A DNA stretch of 18,232 nt from positions 1 to 18,232 of the forward strand of contig CAJUTJ010000108.1 of the NCBI GenBank assembly GCA_910589655.1. Direction: 5' to 3'. Of this stretch, positions 1 through 5,599 are shown one piece after another. The stretch's first letter is position 1. Each line of letters starts with the position of its first letter. The position numbers and the translations under genes were made by a program. The DNA is from an uncultured Acetatifactor sp. (GTDB taxonomy: Bacteria > Bacillota > Clostridia > Lachnospirales > Lachnospiraceae). The notes below the pieces were generated by a model that worked only from the letters and a program-made list of their open reading frames with translations, ran no database searches and had not been told where the DNA came from.

Positions 1-32
1 CCCGGTGGGATGTGTATGATTAGTATAACCAT

Positions 33-76
33 AAATGAGCCGCCAAACAACTGTAAATTGACGGCTCATTTTTTTT
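33..76. terminator. Bidirectional rho-independent terminator after the lysis cassette
   Basis: A perfect 10-base inverted repeat (33-42 with 62-71, arms AAATGAGCCG and CGGCTCATTT) encloses a 19-base loop. On the plus strand it runs into eight T (69-76). On the minus strand it is followed by a weaker T/A stretch. It sits just beyond the amidase stop, so it should end the minus-strand lysis transcript. The stronger U-tract on the plus strand suggests a convergent plus-strand gene lies to the left of the window; this last point is inference. Confidence 0.85.
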
Positions 77-106
77 CTATCTAACCCCGGATCTACTAAC
101 TAAGAG

Positions 107-853
107 TTACTTTCCATTCCTCGCAAGAACCTTGACCAGTTTCTCAAAGTCTTCGTCCGAGTAAACGTGTGTTTTCAGATCCTTCCCGGTATGCCGCTTA
201 TACATATCCATGATAACCTTCTTTTCCGCTCCTGACGAAAAACCATGCAACGCATATCCGTCAAAATAATACTGCCCTTTTCCATTTTTCGCCTGAACGA
301 TCTCTCTCATGTCTTCTTCCTCCTCTGATTTCAACTCTAATTTTCCAATTCCAAACGCATCCAGGATCCCGCATGCAATATCATCCATCCTGGAATTAAA
401 TATCCGGACATCCTCTGCGTTTGTAATAAATCCAAATTCTACCAGACGGTAATTATACCCACGTGCGGCCGCCCTGTTCGGATTTGCAAGGTCATTTCTT
501 CCAACAATCATACTGGAACGGCCTGGAAGAATCCTGGAAAGCATAGCCGCAAGCGCAGAATCATATTTGTCCGCTGTAAATCCCGCATTGATGATAACAT
601 GCCCGCCTCTGGCAGATGGAACTCCTGCGTCCATGTGCGCTTCAAGGATCCAATAATCTTTTGGGATGTTCAGAGTGCTGATTCCGTTATCTGCGTAATA
701 ATTCCGGTTAAAATCTCCCAGGACTACGTTATCCCCGCCGATCGCTTTTAATCTGTTCCCAAGCGCACGTACTCTTTCTGCCTCCTGGTATCCGTTTCCG
801 ACCGCTCCCGGATCCCCGGCTCCATGTCCTGCTATGTAAAATAATTTTGGCAT
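107..853 (-). CDS. Endolysin: N-acetylmuramoyl-L-alanine amidase (Amidase_3 type)
   Basis: This endolysin is predicted to cut the amide bond between N-acetylmuramic acid and the first alanine of the stem peptide in host peptidoglycan at the end of infection. Residues 1-170 look like a zinc-dependent Amidase_3 catalytic domain: the expected ligands are visible as His10 (IAGHGAGDPG), Glu24 (YQEAERVR) and His73 (LEAHMDAG), with the catalytic glutamate Glu139 in LVEFGFITN. An acidic linker (about 174-180) joins a C-terminal region of about 65 residues that I do not recognise and that may bind cell wall. There is no signal peptide, so release depends on the holin encoded directly upstream. The ATG at 853 follows AGGAGG by 6 bases. 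It is the last gene of a three-gene lysis cassette and is followed by a terminator. Confidence 0.93.
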   Translation of the reverse strand: MPKLFYIAGHGAGDPGAVGNGYQEAERVRALGNRLKAIGGDNVVLGDFNRNYYADNGISTLNIPKDYWILEAHMDAGVPSARGGHVIINAGFTADKYDSALAAMLSRILPGRSSMIVGRNDLANPNRAAARGYNYRLVEFGFITNAEDVRIFNSRMDDIACGILDAFGIGKLELKSEEEEDMREIVQAKNGKGQYYFDGYALHGFSSGAEKKVIMDMYKRHTGKDLKTHVYSDEDFEKLVKVLARNGK

Positions 854-863
854 ATTTTTCCTC

Positions 864-1076
864 CTATTCGTGTTTCTTCGTTTCGACCTCCGGCAGCCCA
901 GCGACAGAAGTTACTACAGACAAAATCCCGGCCAGAATGGAAGCTGATACCACATACTTCCAATCGACTGCACCAAGTACAGTTGCTGTGCCTACACCTG
1001 CTACGAATGCCTGAGCCGTGGTCTTGATTGCCCGGATGCCGGCCTTCTTCGCCCATTCCTTCCAATAGTTACTCAT
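864..1076 (-). CDS. Phage holin, r1t-like family
   Basis: Small membrane protein of 70 residues predicted to form the lysis pore that lets the amidase reach the wall. The layout fits r1t-type holins: an N-terminal WKEWAKKAGIRAIKTTAQAF segment, a central DWKYVVSA element between two hydrophobic stretches (about 22-36 and 42-60), and the LSVVTSVAGLPEV ending typical of the family. The start at 1076 follows AAAGGAG by 7 bases. An alternative reading frame over the same bases (832-1065) encodes a cysteine-rich, non-hydrophobic product and is rejected. The gene lies between the XhlA-like gene and the amidase and is presumably cotranscribed from the promoter at 1436-1467. Confidence 0.92.
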   Translation of the reverse strand: MSNYWKEWAKKAGIRAIKTTAQAFVAGVGTATVLGAVDWKYVVSASILAGILSVVTSVAGLPEVETKKHE

Positions 1077-1090
1077 AGTCTGTCTCCTTT

Positions 1091-1405
1091 CTATAAAATC
1101 ATAATAAGCGCCGTCACTACAGCTCCGACAACTGTTCCAACTATGGCTGTTATGATCGCCTGCTTAATCTGTTTGGTGGTTTCGGCCGGCTCTTTTTCCA
1201 ATGCTTCCAGCCTGTCCCCTTGCTTTTCCAGTTCTTTCAGCATGTTACTCATGTTGACGGCCATTTCCTTGACTGATACTGTCAGTTCGTTTATCTGCCT
1301 GACATTATCCTCTAACAACTGTATGCGGCGGTTTTGCCGCTCGTTTTCGGAATCTTGGCGTTTCGCAAACTCTTCATGTTCTTGTCTTGTGATGTAGTTG
1401 TCCAT
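1091..1405 (-). CDS. Haemolysin XhlA-like / holin-associated membrane protein
   Basis: 104-residue protein with a charged amphipathic N-terminal half (about residues 8-75, heptad-rich and probably coiled coil) and one C-terminal membrane segment (AIITAIVGTVVGAVVTALIM). This is the layout of XhlA, which works with a holin and amidase in phage lysis cassettes such as that of PBSX. The frame can be extended to a GTG at 1414, but GGAGG lies 8 bases before the ATG at 1405, so I take 1405 as the start (MDNYITRQEHEEF). It is the first gene after promoter A. Family assignment rests on architecture and position, because sequence conservation in this group is low. Confidence 0.82.
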   Translation of the reverse strand: MDNYITRQEHEEFAKRQDSENERQNRRIQLLEDNVRQINELTVSVKEMAVNMSNMLKELEKQGDRLEALEKEPAETTKQIKQAIITAIVGTVVGAVVTALIMIL

Positions 1406-1435
1406 AGGCATCACCTCCGAATAGTTTCTATGGAT

Positions 1436-1467
1436 ATTATATAATTTTTTAGGCTCTTATTTGTACC
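1436..1467 (-). promoter_or_regulatory. Putative late promoter A (GGTACAAA class), lysis cassette
   Basis: On the minus strand GGTACA (1467-1462) is followed after exactly 20 bases by TATAAT (1441-1436). The surrounding TTGGTACAAATAA is shared with site B at 12070-12101, including the AGGATAA stretch just upstream. There is no normal -35 box at 17 bases. The predicted start lies about 25 bases before the XhlA-like ATG, which gives the lysis genes their own transcription start downstream of the invertible fibre segment. Confidence 0.7.
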
Positions 1468-1480
1468 AAGTTATCCTTGA

Positions 1481-1858
1481 ATGTGTCCTTATTTGCAAAT
1501 CATTTTCCCGCACATCCAATCTCAGATTAACTCACTAAACTCCGCAATGGAATCTGTAGAAATAGCGCAACATTCATACACGATGACTCCTGTTTTTCTG
1601 GGTACTGTTGAGGAAATAAATAATTATCATGATAATTATAGTCGTGATTTACCGAATAACACGTATTATAGATATATTGCATCTAATACGGTCGGAGGAG
1701 GACAGCTTGGTAACGCTACATGGTACGTGGAAGGTCTTAAATCAAGTAATTCATACGAGTGGCAACTCGCAAGAACATACTTATCTTTAGCAAATGGTGG
1801 AATGCGGTATAGGAGTAAATGGAATGGTGCATGGGGAGAGTGGACATCCCTTATTTAG
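1481..1858 (+). CDS. Silent alternative C-terminal cassette of the tail fibre (headless)
   Basis: The coherent coding part runs from 1517 to 1858. It opens with QSQINSLNSAME, identical in protein and in frame to residues 105-116 of the fibre on the opposite strand, followed by 101 residues unlike that fibre. The tail of the cassette (YYRYIA...ATWYVEG..., MRYRSKWNGAWGEWTSLI) has the look of pyocin-knob or receptor-binding fibre tips. The frame can be opened at an ATG at 1481, but that ATG has no ribosome binding site, and the residues before 1517 match no fibre. I infer an unexpressed spare tip that becomes the 3' end of the fibre gene when 1517-2213 inverts; the switched protein would again have 217 residues (116+101). 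The stop at 1858 lies 13 bases from the stop of the active gene, tail to tail. Confidence 0.8.
   Translation: MCPYLQIIFPHIQSQINSLNSAMESVEIAQHSYTMTPVFLGTVEEINNYHDNYSRDLPNNTYYRYIASNTVGGGQLGNATWYVEGLKSSNSYEWQLARTYLSLANGGMRYRSKWNGAWGEWTSLI
1517..1552 (+). repeat. Left crossover repeat of the fibre inversion segment
   Basis: 36-base sequence matching the reverse complement of 2178-2213 at 35 of 36 positions. The first 29 bases are identical, with a single difference at 1546 (A here, G in the other copy). It encodes QSQINSLNSAME in the silent cassette. A weak internal dyad (AGATTAAC and its partner ACTAAACT) surrounds the central TC, as expected of a site for a site-specific recombinase dimer. Confidence 0.88.
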
Positions 1859-1871
1859 GATTTCAAAATTT

Positions 1872-2525
1872 TTACCCTAAAATCGCAAATCCCTTGTACC
1901 ATGCATTCGTGATATTAGTGGCGGATCTATTTTTTAAAGTAACTACATATTTATCTATATTTATGTAGCATTCGTAAAGCGGCCCTGATGAACCAATAAA
2001 TATGGGACTTGCACTCGAATACTTCATAGATGTTCTACCAAGCTCTACAGTCTCACCGGATGAAATGGCTGGGGTTTTTACGACATATACCAATATAAAA
2101 TTCCCCATTCTTTGAAACATTATCTGAGAATCTCCTTTGGTAAACAATTCCGTATCACTGATTGATGCGTTGATTTCTTCCATCGCGGAGTTTAGTGAGT
2201 TAATCTGAGATTGCACATCCCCCGTCAATCCACTCAAAAACCCGACCTTACTTGCATCCACCACAGACGCCGCCACCTTCCCTCCATCATCCGACACAAG
2301 CACTTTCCCCGCTGTCAGATTCTGCCCAAGCAAGGATGACGCCGCACCCGCTGACAAATCAGAAAACCACTTCATAATCTTGCCAAGAATGGTTCTTACA
2401 TTATCAGTCGATGAGATATTCTCCCGGGACTCTGCCTGAGAGAAATCAACTGTTGAATCGTCTATTTTTTCAGTGCCGCCAGAATCGTATCTGACGGCTT
2501 TTCCGTTAATTATTTTAAAAATCAT
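1872..2525 (-). CDS. Tail fibre / receptor-binding protein with switchable C-terminus
   Basis: 217-residue structural protein. Residues 1-103 form the constant N-terminal part that presumably attaches to the tail tip (MIFKIINGKAVRYDSGGTEK..., then LLGQNLTAGKVLVSDDGGKV, a motif common in phage fibres). Residues 104-116 (VQSQINSLNSAME) are the crossover repeat and a probable helical connector. Residues 117-217 form the currently expressed tip, predicted beta-rich and unlike the silent tip. It follows the 920-residue fibre gene by 18 bases, and AAAGGAG precedes the ATG at 2525. Role and attachment are inferred from context; the fibre-like character of the N-terminal half is a family-level impression. 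Confidence 0.82.
   Translation of the reverse strand: MIFKIINGKAVRYDSGGTEKIDDSTVDFSQAESRENISSTDNVRTILGKIMKWFSDLSAGAASSLLGQNLTAGKVLVSDDGGKVAASVVDASKVGFLSGLTGDVQSQINSLNSAMEEINASISDTELFTKGDSQIMFQRMGNFILVYVVKTPAISSGETVELGRTSMKYSSASPIFIGSSGPLYECYINIDKYVVTLKNRSATNITNAWYKGFAILG
2178..2213 (-). repeat. Right crossover repeat of the fibre inversion segment
   Basis: Reverse-complement partner of 1517-1552 (35/36). It lies inside the fibre gene at codons 105-116. Just outside it (2213-2220) the plus strand reads GCACATCC, and the same octamer precedes the left repeat (1510-1517), so the outer flanks are inverted relative to the repeats. Confidence 0.88.
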
Positions 2526-2543
2526 AGGTTGTCTCCTTTTTAG

Positions 2544-5306
2544 TTATTTTGCCATGGGGCGGCAGACTATAAATGCTGAATATGTTTTGTTGCTACTGCT
2601 TAGACTGTATATTGAGAATTCGCCTTTAAAAAGCCCAGCATAATTTTTCGAGTTAGTGGAACCGCCATATAACGGGGTGCGTCTATAAGTTGTATGGTAA
2701 GAACATGAATCTGTATAAAATGTGTTAGTGTCAGTGCCATTTAACTCTTTAACAAAAAAGCCTTGCTTTGTAAACAACATTTTACGCACGCAATTGTTTG
2801 AATCGCCAAAGATTATACTATCCGGGATGAGTTCGTATTGTTCGCCGCCGGCTACTACTCCGCCAAAAACACTGTCCTTTCCATCATCATGCATTTTTAC
2901 GCTTACACCTTTTGTATGGTCATATACGATCCCGGAATATATTTTATTGCAGTTTCCATATGGATTTTCGATTCCGAAGATTTTTACTACACCGGAACTC
3001 GAGCCGTAAAAAACACCTCTTTGATCTGCATTTCCAGAATAAGCAATTCCGTAATTATAAGCATTAACGTAACTCCTGCACTGCCCGTATCCGAACACGG
3101 CCTGCGCATCCGTACTTTTTCCTATCAACAAGGATAATAGCATTAAAAGCGTATGATCAGAGTTTGACATTATATTCCATATATTGACACCATCCGGATT
3201 ATTTGCTTTTGCTCCGTTGTAAAAATTATTAGGAGAATCATTCCCGGGATTTCTGCCGGAAACACTGCGTGTTTTCCCATTATAAACCGTTGTCTCGTAG
3301 GCCGAAAAATAGCAGTACGGAATCTCGCTCCCATCTACATCCATATGCGACCAACAAACATACTCATCATCCTGCTTTACGTCCGATATATACACCTCGG
3401 CCACATCTTCACTTATCGGTTTTATTTTCCAATATACCTTTGGAAATTCAATCATAACATTTCCTTCATCATCAATATTGGGCGCAAATGATACTCCATC
3501 CTCTCTCTGCTTATAATTATCTGGATTAAGATAAAATTTTATCGTTCCATCATCATTCAAAATGCATGGACGAAACTTCATGAAAAACGCATCTTGCCAA
3601 TCTCCATAATCAAACGTTCCTGCTGTAAAGTCCATCTTTGCCGGTCTATAATCCGCATTCGTCTCAATATACGTTATCATTTCAGCCGGGTCTGACTTGC
3701 TTTGGTCAATCACAAATCCATATACTGTACCGTGCTGAGTCTGACCGCTGACTCTATTCACATCAGACGCAGTATACGCATTTTGTGTCGTATACGGAAA
3801 CAGAGCATAATTATACACTACATCATCCACAACGTTTGTGTCTTGCAATCCGTCAGCGGAATACTGATCCTTTATTGTGCTGTCCGTAATCAACACACCA
3901 TCCTCAATACTTTGTGGCGGTTCTCCTTCTTTCCGCACCACCTTAGTTCCGGCCCACTCTGCGATCGGCTCACCGTTAAATATGACATTTTCTGGGTCTT
4001 TCCACGTCAAAACCAGACTGTCTGGTCTGCCTTTTAAAGCCAAATCTTGCACATTTCCCACCTGAGCGCCGGACACTTCCACGCTACCACCGCCACCCGA
4101 TAAAGGGTAGTCGACAAACTGCTTTACTCCATCAACGACTTCAATCCTTCCAATGGTTACGCCTTCTTCCCCTGTCAGGAATGCCACTGTACCAACGGGC
4201 AGACTGTTCATAGACCCGTCCAATTCCGCTCTTGTCCCTGAAAAACTAGCCGGCTTAATCCCGGAAAGTACAGACAGCTTCCCGGCTTTATTCCAGTAAA
4301 TACTAGTCCCCGAGCTGTAATGCACTCCTGCTCCGACTTCAAATCTTTCATCTGTCACGAAATCATTACTGAGACTATACACATAGCCTGTCCTTGGAGA
4401 CTCCGGTATTTCTTCGAATGCAATCGTGCCGCCTGGAAGTAAGCCGCCGCTCACCGGATCCCCGCCTGGCTGATAATTAAAAACACCGTCAACATATGCG
4501 GTTATTCCGTCTCGCAGCTCCCCGGCCTCCAGTTTGGTGTTCATTTCCTCTTCTGTTCCGACAAAATCCTCGGCGGCCTGTATTCCTGCCAGGACATCCC
4601 ATTTCCCGTCTGCCGTCCAATACACATTATTCCCGGCTCCGTAAAATCTTCCGGCTCCGTCCACGAACCTATCATCCGTTGTAAAATCGTTGCTGATATT
4701 GTACATGTACCCGGTAGTTGATGTAATCGGCAAATCTTCAAAGCGTCTGGTATCAATAGGGATCAGTGCCCCCGATGATGACGCTGCTATGATCTGTTTT
4801 GCTTCTTCTACCAAATCAGCGGCTTGCTTTGAATAATGCTTTGAATTATCCGTATCTTCTCCCACTCGTGTCCCGGTTCCACCGACTGCCCATGATTCTG
4901 ACAGTTTGGCGGATTCAGCAGCAGAATCAGCGCTGTTTTTTGCGGCCGCGGCATGAACGGCGGCAGCCTGTATCTGCGGCATGTATGTATTTACGATATC
5001 ATTCCGTATGGCATTGACCGCATCTTTGTATTGCTCCGTTTGCGCCGCCAATGTCTGAACCTGTGCTAAAATTTCTCTGAATGCCGCATCGTATTGCTCG
5101 AACACTTCCGCTCCTGCGTTCTCCATATCATCCCGCATATCCTCGAAAGTGGAGATTCGCTTAACCTTCCCCGGTCCGAAACAGATATAGATCGCTTTTC
5201 CGTCCCGTGTGCTTGTGTCGTTGCTCAGAACAACGGCAAATTCCCGGGGTAGAAGTTTGTTCGGGTCAAAATCTTCATATACTCCGCCACGCATCAATAT
5301 AGCCAT
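2544..5306 (-). CDS. Large modular tail fibre / baseplate receptor-binding protein
   Basis: 920-residue structural protein, probably the main adsorption fibre. Residues 1-50 are a short N-terminal module. Residues 55-135 are an Ala/Glu-rich coiled coil leading to the ESWAVGGTGTRVGEDTDN segment frequent in phage fibres. Two related units of about 68 residues follow (183-250 and 292-359), each with TGYxYxxSNDFxTDxRFxxGAG. Then come a GGGGS-type linker (403-407), a fibronectin type III-like domain (about 420-525) and a large C-terminal domain (530-920). The end of the last (LYGGSTNSKNYAGLF... to FIVCRPMAK) resembles the C-type-lectin/FGE fold of variable phage tips. CAGGAGGG precedes the ATG at 5306, which follows the previous stop by 2 bases. 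Domain calls are by eye; the C-terminal fold is the least certain. Confidence 0.87.
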   Translation of the reverse strand: MAILMRGGVYEDFDPNKLLPREFAVVLSNDTSTRDGKAIYICFGPGKVKRISTFEDMRDDMENAGAEVFEQYDAAFREILAQVQTLAAQTEQYKDAVNAIRNDIVNTYMPQIQAAAVHAAAAKNSADSAAESAKLSESWAVGGTGTRVGEDTDNSKHYSKQAADLVEEAKQIIAASSSGALIPIDTRRFEDLPITSTTGYMYNISNDFTTDDRFVDGAGRFYGAGNNVYWTADGKWDVLAGIQAAEDFVGTEEEMNTKLEAGELRDGITAYVDGVFNYQPGGDPVSGGLLPGGTIAFEEIPESPRTGYVYSLSNDFVTDERFEVGAGVHYSSGTSIYWNKAGKLSVLSGIKPASFSGTRAELDGSMNSLPVGTVAFLTGEEGVTIGRIEVVDGVKQFVDYPLSGGGGSVEVSGAQVGNVQDLALKGRPDSLVLTWKDPENVIFNGEPIAEWAGTKVVRKEGEPPQSIEDGVLITDSTIKDQYSADGLQDTNVVDDVVYNYALFPYTTQNAYTASDVNRVSGQTQHGTVYGFVIDQSKSDPAEMITYIETNADYRPAKMDFTAGTFDYGDWQDAFFMKFRPCILNDDGTIKFYLNPDNYKQREDGVSFAPNIDDEGNVMIEFPKVYWKIKPISEDVAEVYISDVKQDDEYVCWSHMDVDGSEIPYCYFSAYETTVYNGKTRSVSGRNPGNDSPNNFYNGAKANNPDGVNIWNIMSNSDHTLLMLLSLLIGKSTDAQAVFGYGQCRSYVNAYNYGIAYSGNADQRGVFYGSSSGVVKIFGIENPYGNCNKIYSGIVYDHTKGVSVKMHDDGKDSVFGGVVAGGEQYELIPDSIIFGDSNNCVRKMLFTKQGFFVKELNGTDTNTFYTDSCSYHTTYRRTPLYGGSTNSKNYAGLFKGEFSIYSLSSSNKTYSAFIVCRPMAK
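4230..4433 (-). repeat. Second copy of the fibre tandem domain (residues 292-359)
   Basis: This segment encodes the second unit with TGYVYSLSNDFVTDERF and IYWNKAGKLSVLSGI. It aligns with the unit at 4557-4760 over its whole length at protein level and is diverged at DNA level, so the duplication is old or maintained by exchange between related fibres. Confidence 0.75.
4557..4760 (-). repeat. First copy of the fibre tandem domain (residues 183-250)
   Basis: This segment encodes the first unit with TGYMYNISNDFTTDDRF and VYWTADGKWDVLAGI. Both units end in an F-x-GT-x-x-E segment (DFVGTEEEM and SFSGTRAEL). The repeated module is probably a shaft or carbohydrate-binding spacer; no function can be read from the sequence. 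Confidence 0.75.
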
Positions 5307-5308
5307 GG

Positions 5309-5575
5309 TTATCCCTCCTGTTTTTTTGCATCACTTTCCGGCTGTAAACTCATTACAATCTGCGTCTGCAAATTGATAAAGTCTGTTGAAACCTTTTCCA
5401 GATTTTGTTGAGTGAGATTCAGAAGCGCATCCTTTACTGCGTAAGTCATCAGTTCCACCGGGATCCCGCTTTGCTCCATGTATGTTTCTATGAAAGCATT
5501 TAGTTCCCTTGAAGCCTTGTCCATAATAATTGATGCTGGTATTGTTATTCTTTTTGGTGCATTGTTTTCACTCAT
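5309..5575 (-). CDS. Small tail-region protein of unknown function
   Basis: 88-residue, mostly helical, soluble protein (MSENNAPKRITIPASIIMDK...). I do not recognise a family. Its place between the tail hub and the large fibre suggests a baseplate component or a fibre assembly factor. The start at 5575 follows AGGAGAAT. The stop is embedded in the ribosome binding site of the next gene (CAGGAGGGATAA), so the two are probably translationally coupled. Confidence 0.75.
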   Translation of the reverse strand: MSENNAPKRITIPASIIMDKASRELNAFIETYMEQSGIPVELMTYAVKDALLNLTQQNLEKVSTDFINLQTQIVMSLQPESDAKKQEG

Positions 5576-5599
5576 TTTTTATTCTCCTATTCTATTAAT

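Larger units (their letters stand above)
1517..2213. other. Candidate invertible DNA segment switching tail-fibre tips
   Basis: Two near-identical inverted repeats bound 625 bases that hold two complete, tail-to-tail C-terminal coding regions, one expressed (minus) and one silent (plus). Both read through the repeat in the same frame, so inversion exchanges tips without a frameshift. The layout matches that of known invertible fibre loci such as the Mu G segment. No serine or tyrosine recombinase is encoded in the window, so the enzyme must come from elsewhere in the phage or host. Flipping itself is inferred, not shown. Confidence 0.82.

Noticed and set aside
1..32. End of a plus-strand recombinase gene (possible invertase) at the left edge
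   Set aside because: Two frames stop within the first 23 bases and the terminator fits a convergent gene, but only six or seven residues are visible, too few to support a call.
832..1065. 77-residue reading frame over the holin
   Set aside because: Out of frame with a well-supported holin that has a good ribosome binding site; composition is not membrane-like.
1869..1900. Fifth GGTACA promoter (20 bases to TAAAAA)
   Set aside because: Spacing fits, but GGTACA is coding (Trp-Tyr-Lys), the CAAA half is broken and the -10 box is poor.
2544..2720. Diversity-generating retroelement acting on the fibre C-terminus
   Set aside because: The C-lectin-like end resembles variable proteins, but no template repeat copy and no reverse transcriptase are in the window.
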